A stretch of DNA of 64,000 nucleotides, taken from assembly GCA_039619475.1 (NCBI GenBank), contig CM077115.1, forward strand, positions 65,726,864 to 65,790,863, written 5' to 3'. Shown here piece after piece: positions 44,721 through 56,498 of this stretch. A program made the translations under genes and the position numbers. Below the pieces are notes generated by a model. It saw only the letters and a program-made list of their open reading frames with translations, had not been told where the DNA came from and searched no databases. Position 1 is the stretch's first letter. Each line of letters begins with the position of its first letter. The DNA is from Icerya purchasi. Its lineage: Eukaryota; Arthropoda; Insecta; Hemiptera; Monophlebidae.

Positions 44721-46883
44721 CAGATGTTGAACATTTTTACGTATGAATAGGAAAGTATATAGGAAAAGAAATACACTAACAACTCGAAATTCGCTGGTGC
44801 CAAAAAATTTGGACTGCTCAGGCAGCGAGAACGAATAATTAGTCTCGTTGCTCGAAGAAATCACATACGATATTGTCTTACGGTGAACTTCATATAACGG
44901 AAGAAGAATCGAATGAAGAAAATAATAATTACAAGGAAAACAAGTAGATTAATCCTTTTATAATATGAGTTCAACAATTGCTAACCGGAAATGAGCCTAT
45001 ACCATCAGTGCTATATACCCTATTAAGGTAGCCGACCGAAGTAGATAGAAGATATATAAAAAAAAATAGCAAAAAAAAAAAAAACCGAGAAAGGGGAGAA
45101 AATTTCCATTTAAATGTACCACTCGGTTTCGGAAAGCTTATAGGATTAAAAAAAAAAAAAAAAAGAAAGAGGGGGAAAAAGAGGAAGAAGGAAAAAGGTC
45201 GATAGATAGTTTTTGCCATATTTTTTTAAAAGATTATTGTCTACCTTTTCGGTTCAGATAGTCGTATCTCATCTGTGCTGGTGGTTTAATTGCGAAATAA
45301 TTAAATCACGATGCGTCGTAAAATGAGCCATCTTGCTCGAGCAGCGCATCGTGTATATATTGCCCGGGCAGCGCCATGCCGATACCAAAGAAAATTTAAT
45401 TTTTCCCGGAGGCCCAATAAATTTCCAAAATGTTCAACTGTTCCCCCAGTACCAGTTCTCTCGCAACAAGCCAGCCAACTGCTTGTTATAACGAAAACAC
45501 ACCTCTCGCTCTTACTTATTATAGCGCGCCTCTATGCACTAGTCATTTCTTCTCGGTTTACTAACAGAAAACCCGGTGCTCCCGCTTCGCCCTAGTACCA
45601 TAAACTTAATCTAAACCGTAATGCAGATTAACAAAAAACAAATAACAGAGCTCGGCAGTATCTGCGATGCAACGAAAGAAAAAACAAAAAGCGGGAAAAA
45701 TACATAGGTGTAATTTTCTGAAATTAACTTTTACCCAACTAGTCGTCCGCCTTTATTAACATTTATTAACTTCTAACAGTAATAAATCACTCTCAAATTC
45801 GGTTTCCGTTTAATTTTCCGAAAACTAACCCTTTCTTTACATCCGCGCTCATTATTAAAAATAAATGCGCCAATCGAGAAAGTGTGTTGTCCGCTCTTAT
45901 TCAACAGATAACATTCATTCCGTATATATTTTACATTCTTACCAAGTGTTTTAAGGTACCTTCACCGAAACGAGAACGCGCATCTTTATTAAGGTCGCTA
46001 TGCGCTGACAATCGCAACCAAGCTACTCAGCCGACTCTAGCCTCCTTTCTACCTCTCGCCGTATTCTTCCGATTCCTTCACGCATACTTCGTTAATCCCT
46101 GGTTACAATGTCACATTTCAGTTGTGTCCTTCCTTATACATTGAATATAATGTATTACGATGTTCACGAAATCAACTTACCTGCTAAGAAATTGAGTGTT
46201 CTACTGATAATCAAGATATGTGTACGTGATAAAGAATCCTGCCGTGTCTCGAATATTTCCTTCTCTGTGCAGCTCTTTACTACTTTCTGATTCTTTAGTC
46301 CAGATATACTAGATAACTTCACCTGGTTCCTATATATTGAGACTTCTCGCTCCTATACTTGTCTCAAACATTTTGTCTTACAAAAGCGCATAGCCTACGG
46401 CGCATAGCCTACGGCGCAATCCTATAATCACAATTAGACTTTGGGCCAGTATAGGCCATACGGGCTGTATTGGTGACCATGTTACTTAAGATTGTCTAGT
46501 CTCCTACAGGACTAGTTGTATTCCGGGGGACAAGGTGGCTAATTTGTGCACGTGGCTGTATTGTTTCAGCGTAATTTTTAATATACCTATATAATTATCG
46601 GTTGAATATGGTCTAGGTATAAGCTCTACTTCACTTGTGACCATGTCGGTTATAACTTTTGTCGTGTACTAATAAAGCCAGGGCGGTATGGGCACTGTGC
46701 TTAATTGTTGTTTTGGTACTAACTTTTTCCCTCTAGATGCACATCATTAATATCGTTCGAGGTTTTGAAGTCAGTAGGAATGTGTGCTTTCGCTGACGTG
46801 TTTTATATGCGGATACGTGAGAAAAAAATTTTGATCACTGGATGAGATAATACAAAAAATTAAAAGTTATAAACGATTGTTAC
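44721..46883. other. Stretch without recognised genes
   Basis: A-rich patches at 45058-45085 and 45148-45190, and several short open frames around 45311-46290 without family features. A 14-bp tandem duplication (GCGCATAGCCTACG) lies at 46386-46413. Confidence 0.5.
46386..46413. repeat. 14-bp tandem duplication
   Basis: GCGCATAGCCTACG occurs twice in immediate succession, followed by a third partial GCGCA. Confidence 0.95.
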
Positions 46884-47061
46884 AGTGCGGTCGTGTGTTT
46901 CTATGTTCAATTTTGTGTTTTTCTTATTTTATCGAATGCGTTATCGATTAAACCGGTTTTTGTGTTTTTTTTGTTTTTTTTTTTTCTTTTTTATCATGAA
47001 CTAGTGCAGTCGTGTGTCGTGCATTGTTACTTTATCTTATCGCCTGCGTTAGTGATTAAAT
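46884..47061 (+). promoter_or_regulatory. Two repeat units in the I-type LINE 5' UTR
   Basis: AGTGCGGTCGTGTGT...TTATTTTATCGAATGCG (46884-46952, ending TTATCGATTAAA) is echoed about 119 bases later by AGTGCAGTCGTGTGT...TTATCTTATCGCCTGCG (47003-47061, ending TTAGTGATTAAA). Repeated 5' UTR monomers act as promoters in some LINEs; that role here is inferred. The units mark the probable 5' end of the element. Confidence 0.6.
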
Positions 47062-47161
47062 CTGTGTGTGCTTAGACTCTCAGTTTTCCGTGTATCTGTG
47101 TGAGCCCCGCTACCAACATTTTTACCCCGCGGTAAATTTCTGTAAGAGATTTGCGGCCAGA

Positions 47162-48475
47162 ATGGCCCCGCAAACCAAAACTTACACCAACGTTCTCCAG
47201 ACCGAATTTGTTCCCACAAAAGACCAAGCAGTCATTCTCGACGCCGTCGACAGAATCCAAATCCATGAATATGCTATCGCTATTGGAAGTAAAATCAAAC
47301 CAGAAAATATTCGACACCTGTCCCGAATTGCAAACAACTGAGTATGTATATACGTTGCAACAAAAGAAATTGCAGACACTCTCGTCGATGTCCACAAAAC
47401 TGTAAAGTTGAGAGACACCGAATTTATTGTTCGACCACTCATTTCCCGGAACAAGAGGCTTATCCTCTCAAACGTTCCACCTATAATCCCCAACGACGTC
47501 ATTCTAGCTAAGTTAAAAGAATCCAAAATAATTCCGGTCTCAAGTATTTCGAAACGTTCCTGGATATCAGCACATCTTGAGCTTCAGACGACAGGTGTTC
47601 ATCAAGCCCGAAGATGTCGGCAACATACCTACCCTATGGAAAATCGACCACGAAGATACCTCTTACTTTATTTATCCATCCCTCGACTCAATGCTTTGTT
47701 TCAACTGTAGAAAAGAAGGACATTTAGCGAAGGCTTGCCCACAAAACGCGAGCTCACAACAGTTTGCAGGTGATGAGCCCCTCAAGGAAAACCCAGACGC
47801 TTTCGTACATCCTGAAATGCAGCCGGTCACGAAACCTTCCTTTCCTCCGCTACCGCCAGGACGACCCAACAATGATGTAAACAAGAAAAACGAAACCCAA
47901 CCAACACACGGAGCGCACAGTCTGTCCGCTAAGCGGTCAAGGTCCGATGATTCATCGCAAGCTTCTCTACCAACTCAACAACAACTTTTTGCAAAGCCAT
48001 CTAGTGCAGAATGCAAAAGAAAGAAGAAAAAAAAACTAAATCTAATGGCGAGAAACCAGAACTTCCTGCTGTGATAGAACAGGCAATGAATAACACGCCC
48101 TCCGAGTTCCCGTGCACATTTCCACAACTTTCCAGCTTCCTGGAGGAAGCACCTTCAATCCCAACAATAGAAGATGCCCTTGCTAAGTACGAACTTGACC
48201 CAGCTGGCACAGTTGTAATGCTCAGAAAGCTGTACAACCTTCTGGATGACCAAAAGGTTAAGTACCGTTTTACCCGCTTAGCGAATAGAATCGAAGGAGG
48301 CGCCCTGGACGACAGGACGTCCCTCAGCTCAGCAACATCTACGGAGAATCTAGTGGAGCTGGAAGATACGGGGAGTTCCACACACACCTGCTCGAGTACT
48401 AAGTATTTGACTGCAAGTCGATTGATTATTCCAGGAAATGCAGATATTACAGTGGAATATCAACGGCTTTTTTGA
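47162..48475 (+). pseudogene. I-type LINE ORF1 (gag-like, CCHC knuckle), broken
   Basis: The frame begins MAPQTKTYTNVLQTEF at 47162. It has a TGA after LSRIANN (47339-47341), continues VCIYVATKEIADTL and ISRNKRLILSNVPPI, shifts at about 47570 into VFIKPEDVGNIPTLWK, and then has a zinc knuckle CFNCRKEGHLAKAC (C-x2-C-x4-H-x4-C) near 47700-47740. A Pro/Ser/Lys-rich region follows. A shift in the A-rich tract near 48030 leads to a Glu/Leu-rich end at 48475. ORF1 of I elements binds element RNA and forms RNP particles. Only one knuckle is evident. The three lesions would prevent a full product. Confidence 0.8.
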
Positions 48476-51400
48476 AAAAAAAGAATTTCTAGAGCTTTGT
48501 ATCAATAGAACCAATGTTGATTGCATCTGTCTCCAGGAAACAAACTTTACCAAAAATTTTTGTGCAACAATCAGAGGATACCATGCAGTTTTCAAAAATA
48601 GGCGAAATGCACTCAGAGCCAGTGGTGGAGTCGCAGTTTTCGTCAAGGACAAATGGACTACTGAAGAGGTGCATCTCAATACTCACTTAGAAGCTACAGC
48701 GCTCACAGTCCGATCAGCCCAGCCAGTAACAATATGTAGTATATACCTCCCAAACAGTTTAACACTCGATGAGAGAGAGCTCGAGAATGTTATCAACCAG
48801 CTACCATTTATCCTATGTGGCGATTTTAATGCCCACAACACCCTATGGGGATCTGAGACGACGGATAATCGTAGAAAAACGGTAGAAGCTCTGTATAACA
48901 GGATCGACCAAACCATTCTTCTCAATAATGGCTCAAGTACCCATTTCGATGTCAAAACAGGACACCAGAGCGCAATAGACCTTACGTTTGCATCAGCCAC
49001 CATTGCAGATGACTTCGAGTGGACTGTGGCAGACGACAATTCTAGTAGGGACCACTATCCGATTCTCATCAACGCCCGCATAACCACTAGCGACATGCCA
49101 AATTACCCACAAAAATGGATTTTGAATAAGGCTGACTGGAAAAAGTATCAAGATTCCCTCGCAAAGCATAAACAACTTCTCCCTTCCCTCCCGTCTCTAG
49201 GGAATATGACGGCGAATGATATCATCGAATCACTGACCGGCGTTATTACTGCTGCGGCCAACGACTCAATACCCAAATCTACTGGAGCAGTGCTACGTAA
49301 ATCTGTGCCATAGTGGACTCCCGACTGCAACGCAGCTATAAAGAACTCCAAAAAAGCCTTCCGCAAGTATAAGAAAAATTCCACTGAGGAGAATATGATT
49401 GATTTTTTAAAAAAAAAACAGAGCCTTAGCCCGCCGTACCGTGAAACAAAGCAAAAAAGTCTGCTGGAACAACTTCACTTCATCAATCGACGATAGAACG
49501 CCAGCTGCCGTCGTTTGGAATAAAATCAGATCCATATCTGGGAAACGGCCGCCTCTTCATTCACCTACCATTTCTGACCATGCTGATAATCTTATTGATA
49601 ATACCCAAGTTGTAGCCGATATCTTTGCAGACACATTTGCCGCAAATGCAGGTAGCCCTAACCAAAACTTAAGCGATAACATAATAAGTACAGCTCATCA
49701 ACATCAGCACGCACCTCCTGAGCCGGATCCTATCAATAATCCGTTCTCTCTTGCCGAACTGTACACGTCATCGCGAAGACCCGAAATTCCAGCCCTGGAC
49801 CGGATGGCATCCCGAACGCGATGATCAAGAATCTTCCCCACGACTACCTGGAATACCTTTTGACAGTTTTTAATTACCTCTGGTTTGCGCAGACTTTCCC
49901 CGATCAATGGAAGGAAGCAACTATTATACCAATACACAAGCCGAGCAAAGATCGCTCCCATACCTCCAACTACAGACCGATTTCACTTACATGCAACCTC
50001 TGTAAAGTTTGGGAAAAGATGGTATGTCGTCGTCTAAGATGGCGTCTAGAAAAAGAAGAACTGCTTGCACCACATCAGTTTGGTTCCCGTAACTTTAGAT
50101 CAACGACTGACTACCTAGCAAGCATCGAAGCTGATATATGCGACGCCTTGGTGGACCAAGCGCACCTCCTATTGGTATCGTTGGATATCGAAAAGGCCTA
50201 CGAAACAACCTCGATTCCTGAAGTAATCAGTATTATGCGGTCACTGAATTTTACTGGCAACATCATCGCCTTTATGAACAACTTCCTCAATCGCCGATGC
50301 ATGAGAGCCTGGATCCAGGGAATCCTATCCAAATTGGTCTTCATTAATGGGCTTCCCCAGGGGGATCTGTGCTAAGTGTCGTCCTGTTCATCGTGACAAT
50401 TAATCATGCGCTTAGAATCTTAAAATCTCCGTTGCGGGGATGACTCTTCGTTGACGACCTCACGATATCATGCTGGGGGAAAAATATTGAATTCACCTTC
50501 CACATCATTCAAAAAGCTCTTGTAGACCTCCAAACATGGGCCGCCAAATGCGGTCTAAAGTTCTCGGCCACCAAGTCGGAGTACATGATAATAGGCAGCC
50601 AGAAACAAGCCGAAGCGAGGAACTGCCAACTGTATCTAAATGACCAAGTCTTAAAAAAAAAAGGACTCAATAAAAATCCTGGGCCTCGAGATCGACCGAA
50701 AGCTCTCGTGGAAAACTCACATCAAAGCGTTAAAGAAGAATTGCCTTGACCGATGTCGTATACTCAAAATTCTCGCCAACAAACAGTGGAGAAGTAGCAC
50801 GAAAGCGCTATTAAAAGCCTACCGCAGTCTTATCCGATCCATGCTCGATTACGGTGCCATTATATATGATGCACCCAAGAAATCACTCTTGGACACTCTG
50901 CAACCGGTTGTCAATTCCGCATGCCGTATCTGCTTAGGAGCGTTCAGAACGAGTCCAGTCAATAGTTTGCTCGCAGAAGCCAACGAACTGCCACTGGTTA
51001 TCAGAAGAGAAGAGCTCTGCTTAAAATATGCGGTGACAATCTCCTCGACACCGGACAATCCAGCTTATGACAGTATCTTCATGGTCCCTGTGCACAATAT
51101 CGACCCCGACTATTCGGCAGCAGAACCACCCAGATCGCGGATAGCCAGATACACAGCAGAACTCGAAATAATACTACCAACGGTTTATGAACGATCGCTA
51201 GGGTTCCTACCCCCGTGGTGCCAACCCAATCTGACAATAAATATTAATTTAAGTGAGCACGAGAAAGTAATCACAAGCTCAGAGACGTTTAGATTACTTT
51301 TCCTTGAAATACGCGAAAAATTTCAGCCATGCACGGAATACTATACAGACGGTTCAATTCTCAACGGCAAAACAGGTTACGCTATAGTCTCTGACTCTAT

Positions 51401-52140
51401 CACGTTAGCAGCACAACGAACGCACGACAATAATTCAATCTTCACCTATGAGGCTAAGGCGATTCTCCATACTCTAGAACTAATCCTACTGCGCCAAGAC
51501 GCAACAAACTGTACCATATTTACTGACTCGTTGTCCTCGTTAAGAGCCATCCAAAATCAGTTTACCGAAAACCCTATCATACAACGCATCCACCTAAAAT
51601 TGGAATAGCTCCAATCACAGCATATACAGGTCAACCTTGTGTTGTGGACACCGGCGCATACAGGAATCCAAGGAAATGAATTGGCGGACCAAGCTGCAAG
51701 AACCGCGACGACACAAGATTGCCCGCCTGAAGTACTTATGACACCTCATGAAGTTAAAATTGTGATAAGCAACACAGTCAAAAACTACTGGAACGCCCTT
51801 TGGCTCCAAACGCCGAGCAAACTTCATGAGTTTAGAAAAGATACCTACGAAAACATGCCAACTTTCAGTAGACACGAGCAGTGTGTCCTAACTCGTATCC
51901 GCATTGGACACACAAACTTGATTCATTCGTTCCTCATATCTAAAAAACCGCCCAACCTGTGTCAACGCTGAAACATGCCTATATCGGTGAGGCATTTTTT
52001 GATCGAGTGTAATCACTACCAGCAGGCCAGACAACAAGCGGGTATTACCAACGGCCTTCCAGAGATGTTTTCGGACGCCGAGAAGTGTAAAAAAATCGTA
52101 GCCTTCCTCAAAGACATCTCAGTATTCCAACTGATCTAAC
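48438..52140 (+). pseudogene. I-type LINE ORF2 (endonuclease, RT, RNase H, CCHC), lightly broken
   Basis: From the ATG at 48438: endonuclease MQILQWNINGFFEKK, CLQETNF, LCGDFNAHNTLWGS and SSRDHYPIL. RT: PDGIPNAMIK, HQFGSRNFRSTTDYLA, SLDIEKAYETTS, GLPQG and LFVDDLTISCWG. RNase H: YYTDGSILNGKTGYA, YEAKAILHTLEL, IFTDSLSSLRA and GNELADQAAR. C-terminus: TRIRIGHTNLIHSFL, LCQR, HFLIEC, ending at 52138-52140. Lesions: TAG at 49311 (after KSVP), a shift at the A run near 49410, shifts near 49790 and 50360, TGA at about 50440 just before FVDD, a shift at the A run near 50650, TAG at 51606 and TGA at 51970. All catalytic residues that I can check are present. Confidence 0.88.
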
Positions 52141-52525
52141 TTCCTCAGCCTTCAGCTAATTTTTTGATTATTTTTTGTTTCGCGCATTTTCAAATATTCA
52201 ATATAAAATTTTATAATTATCTGTAAAACCGTAGTCGCTAATGACCTTGTAGTCCAAAAGCGACTTGTAAATACAATAAATAAATAAATAGAAACATTTA
52301 AAGAGGAGATTAAATAAAATAATCGATTAAGTTATACTGTTTCTCTAAAAATCGAAATTAGGAAGGTTTCTAGATGGTCCCCGGATTTGTTCTTCAACCT
52401 TCCCTCGCGATAGTGTTTAGTCGTTATCGCGTTTTTATTTGCTTTTCGTTATTAGACGAAATATTTGGAGCAGCTTCAGACACAAAAAGAAAAAAAAAAT
52501 AACAAAAAACCTACTATCGACTTAC

Positions 52526-52835
52526 CCTGCTAGGCACAAGTTGTTGTAACTAGAGTCTCATTCTCTAGTAAGTAGTCACTTAACATATAGTCCCGCCGGT
52601 GAAGAAACGAAACAACAGCCACGTGAGTTCCGCACGTCTACGTCATGCAGGCTGGTAATTTCCTTTTCGGCGGCGGGCTTAGAGCGCGGATCAGGAAAGC
52701 TAAATTGGAACTCACAAAACACGTCGTTAATAGGAAAACGGAGGGAGGTTCACTTGCCGAAGGTGTTCCTCCTAACAAATACCGTTAAGCTTTTTTAACA
52801 ACAGCAGACTATCACGCTCACGACAATCAAGATGG
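52526..52835 (+). mobile_element. Orphan RTE LINE 5' UTR fragment
   Basis: It starts CCTGCTAGGCACAAGTTGTT and follows the 5' UTR of the intact RTE element (58933-59260) almost throughout, for example CTCTAGTAAGTAGTCACT, GGTAATTT, GGAGGTTCA, CTTGCCGAAG and AATACCGTTAAGCTTTT. Similarity ends near 52835 and no coding part follows. Normal LINE truncation loses the 5' end, so a copy keeping only the 5' end must come from a 3' deletion, recombination or an independent short element built on this leader. The identical first bases support a genuine 5' terminus. Confidence 0.8.
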
Positions 52836-55800
52836 ACCTGAACCGATTACATTTCATAATAAATGATTTTAATGATTTAATATAACCTATACTTTTGTAA
52901 TTCAAGTGAATATTTCGAAAGATCAGATTTTTACGTTTTCCACATTCTTCCTCTAATTGTATATTGAAAAAATTAATAATTAATTTATAAAAATTGCCGA
53001 AAGTTTACAAAATGAATAATTTTAACGATTTAATATGAAATATCCACTTTTGAAAGTAACGCTTACAAAAAATTTAAATATTTTAAACTACTTATTGATA
53101 TGTGCGCAAAAATTTTGCCGGTATTAAAAACAAAAATCATCGCGATAAATACACACTGTTCATTATTATACATTTGTTTACTTCAGAGGAATTTTTTTAT
53201 CGATACGAATAGTCGTTTAAAACTTTACACAATCGTATTCTTTTTTTTTGTTTTTTTGACTCGGCTTTTGCCATTTAGCCATTTTTTTTTTTTTTGCTTA
53301 ACCCTTTAGAATAGGGTATTTTATAAAACTGACTGTTACTCTTAATTTGTATATTTCTGTTCGGTGGTGCTTGTTATAAATGTGTATACTATAGTAAAGC
53401 TATATCTGACGTTAGATCTTATAGAGTTACTGGCAACTCCGATAATATTGCTAATCTTGTCCGCGTATACTACAGTACACTGTCAAATAAATCGAAATTT
53501 TCAATTGTACCCTCCATTCCGTAACACCACTACTTGCTCCGTCATTTATTAATTTTTGTTGTGTCGTCCCGCTTTCAATCTAGTTACCGTTACTATACTA
53601 TATAGTCTCTAAGCTATAAACTTCCTTACACCGAACAATCCTTCGAACATACACTTTTGTATTCGTCAGTAGTCATGTGAGTAGTCATCCCCATGATTTC
53701 GATCACATCGTAAAATTTTATCTTCAACGCGCTCAAAAATAACTCGAAAGAAATTTTTGTTTCAGTATCATTTCATGTGTGAAAATATTAAAGTAAAATG
53801 CCCAGCGGGTATTTTCTTGTGGTAATAAGAAAAATTTTAAAAACAATAAAAAGTTGTTTTTTTTTTTTCTTTCGTATGTAACAGAAAATTGTTCTATCTG
53901 TAATAAACGTATGATGCCTAATTGTTGTTTGAATGTTTGTTTTGTTATTGTTTTTTTTGGTTTTTTTTTAAGTTGTTAAAAATTAAATGGAACCATTAAG
54001 TACTCTAAACTCATATTAGAACACTTTCACTTTGATGAAAAATAAAACACAAGAAGAAAAAAAAGGAAACCCACTCCGGAATACGTGCAGAAATTAATCC
54101 GGTTCACTCGTTTAACGCGTATAATATAAGTATTTTTAACTGGGACTAATGGCGAATAATTGAAATTTATTCTCGACACTGAGTTATCTGGCTGAATAAA
54201 TTTCAGATACCGTGTTTACATGTAACATTTGAGAAACATAAAAACAACTCAGCTTTTGTGTTTCCTGCGCATAGAAAGGAGAACGCACACACTTTTATTT
54301 GCGACGAGAAAAATAATTATTAACCAACACGAACACCGCAAACAAATACTCTTCGAAGCAGCGCGAACGTTACATCTTTTTTCAACATATACACATAAGT
54401 TGCATGTGTGTGTGCGCGCAGTTGGAAACTTGTTACCAGAAGGATGAATAAAAGGTACACACACTCTTTGATAGGTTTGTTAGGACGGTGCAGGGCAGAC
54501 TCGAGGTTGGTGACCTGTGTTCAAAAATAGCATATGCTCCCTTCGCCGTCCTGATTCTGAAAGGTACATAAAGAAGCCGGTATACGAGATAACGAATTTG
54601 ATCGACCACAGGATTACTCGACTAACGGCACTCAAATAAATCTGCATAGACAATACGTTCACCGCGCTGCCGTACAGGAGAGCATGAGAAGGAAGATGAT
54701 CCTTTAGAAGAAGGAAAAAAATGACATACACATATATTACGAGGGAATTATTATTCAGATTGAATATGAATATCTTATAAGACTGCTTAGCCTGTTTGCT
54801 TAGATACCCCCTGCATATTATTCTGCGCGTATAACCTACAGGTCGGCTACATCTTACAGATAAATCATTCAGAATATTAAGCAAAAAGAAACGAACGGAA
54901 AATGGCATTCAGAGCGTAGAAAGCACGTTCACTCATTCCGAGAGGGCACTATACAGAAATTTATGTGTACAGCCAGATAATACGCAAGAACTTCGCATAA
55001 CAAATACTTTTAATTCGTGCCTACACGGCAGCGCCAACAAAAATTGAATAATAAAAATTCCCTAATACACCAAGCGTACCCGACCGTTTTGCTGAAAATA
55101 TTTTTGGACGAAAAATATTTTTCTCGGCCTATTTTCGCATCACAGCACGTGTCTCTAGCGCCGATAGGTTTCGACACTGTTAAAACGCCATCTTCTACGT
55201 CAGCTTTAGAAGGCGAATTTTTTCGCAAACCTTTTTCCTTCTAGCTGCTTGAACTATTTTTTTCCCTACCGAAAGAGTGTAGTGCACGAGCTTCTATCTT
55301 CCGCGCGAGAAAGACTAAAATTAGAAAATTACCTTCTTTTTCGATACGCATATTATTAGGGCTGGGCTCAACCGAATTTTTTTCCCGTCACGCAGAAGTT
55401 TTCTTCGTGTCTCAAATGTCACGCAATTTACGATGGTTTACTATTTAAATTTTTACATTTATAGTTTCCCGCCACTTCGTATGAAAACATTTTTGCCATG
55501 GCCCGTTACATTTCAGATGCTCCTTCCGTTCTCAGAAATTCTCAAACCCTAACTCTTAAGTTTGGATCCTCCTTTACTGCGTGACATTCATGTTTTCCCT
55601 TCCCTCGTCAGCTACTGTTTTTCAACACTAGCCACCTTTATTTGCTTTATTTTTCTACTGGCCTTGGAAATGTGTAACCCTTTTTCTTAAAAATACTTCT
55701 CTTTTTTTTTTTTCTAACTCGTTAACCAGTTTTATCTCTCTATTCACGAGTTCATTTTTTAGGCAACGCAACATACAGAAAATACTCACTTTAGACCAAC

Positions 55801-56174
55801 TGTAAAACACTTTTGCAATACTCGGCGCAGTATAGCTTTTTTGCACTAATTCACTCTAGAAGTTTGCCATTTAAAACTTCAAAATCGTAAAAGTTTCATT
55901 TATTATATTTTCGATAATTCTACGTATTTTTAAGTATCACGCTTATATTTGTATTTGTCTGGAAACCATAGTGACTTTACATAATAATTATAATAATAAT
56001 GATAATGATAATGATAATAATGATGCGAAAATTTATCCATTTGACGTTTCGAGTAATTCTTATTGTGTCCCTTTTCAGAGCTATTTATACAACACATATA
56101 TATTCTTAAGATTTACGATGCTATGGAAAAATCTTGTAGTGATTCTGGTTACTTTAATTTTAATTAAACAATTA
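52836..56174. other. Long stretch without recognised genes
   Basis: AT-rich with T runs. A 142-codon open minus-strand frame at 54480-54908 is hydrophobic (possible membrane-like segments) but has no recognisable family, no clear start context and no neighbours to support it. ATG/ATA-type simple sequence lies at 55980-56025. Confidence 0.45.
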
Positions 56175-56498
56175 TGATTAGACACGTGGGCTTCGCCAGC
56201 GGGGGGCGGGGGGCAGCTGCCCCCCCTGGAGCCTCGAAACTTTTTAATCAACTGGCCATAATGAGTATTCATAGGCGCGTAATCATGAATAATTTGCCAG
56301 AAACCCACGAAAATTATGTTTTAATTAAGATTTTATTCTTGTTTAATAAAATATTAAGCCTTTACAACCTATAAATTTTACTTTTTTCTATAACTCGTAT
56401 CGTTTTTCTATCATCTTGCCCCCCCCCCCTGATGGCTGGCAACTCAGCTTGCCCCCCCCCCCGGCCCATCGGCTGGCGACGCCCTTGATTAGACATGT
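56175..56498. mobile_element. Small GC-rich insertion with short inverted ends and 13-bp flanking repeats
   Basis: The direct repeats TGATTAGACACGT (56175-56187) and TGATTAGACATGT (56486-56498) differ at one base and flank a 298-bp segment. Its ends are GGGCTTCGCCAGC and GCTGGCGACGCCC, which are inverted copies with one mismatch. The interior has G9/C9-type runs near both ends (GGGGGGCAGCTGCCCCCCCT on the left, C11 runs at about 56417-56461) and AT-rich middle sequence. No protein. The combination of a 13-bp target duplication with inverted ends does not match the usual DNA transposon classes. Confidence 0.65.

Larger units (their letters stand above)
46884..52291 (+). mobile_element. Nearly full-length I-type LINE
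   Basis: A 5' UTR with two diverged repeat units, ORF1 with a zinc knuckle, ORF2 with endonuclease, RT, RNase H and CCHC end, and a short 3' UTR with an AATAAATAAATAAATA tail at about 52273-52291. ORF1 and ORF2 overlap by about 38 bases. This layout and the TAAA-type tail are those of the I clade. The exact 5' end and target duplication could not be fixed, and the tail is AT-rich like its surroundings. Both ORFs carry stops and shifts, but damage is light, so the copy is younger than the other I-type pieces. Confidence 0.85.

Noticed and set aside
54480..54908. 142-codon open minus-strand frame with hydrophobic stretches
   Set aside because: No recognisable domain, no splice or promoter context and AT-rich composition; probably chance.
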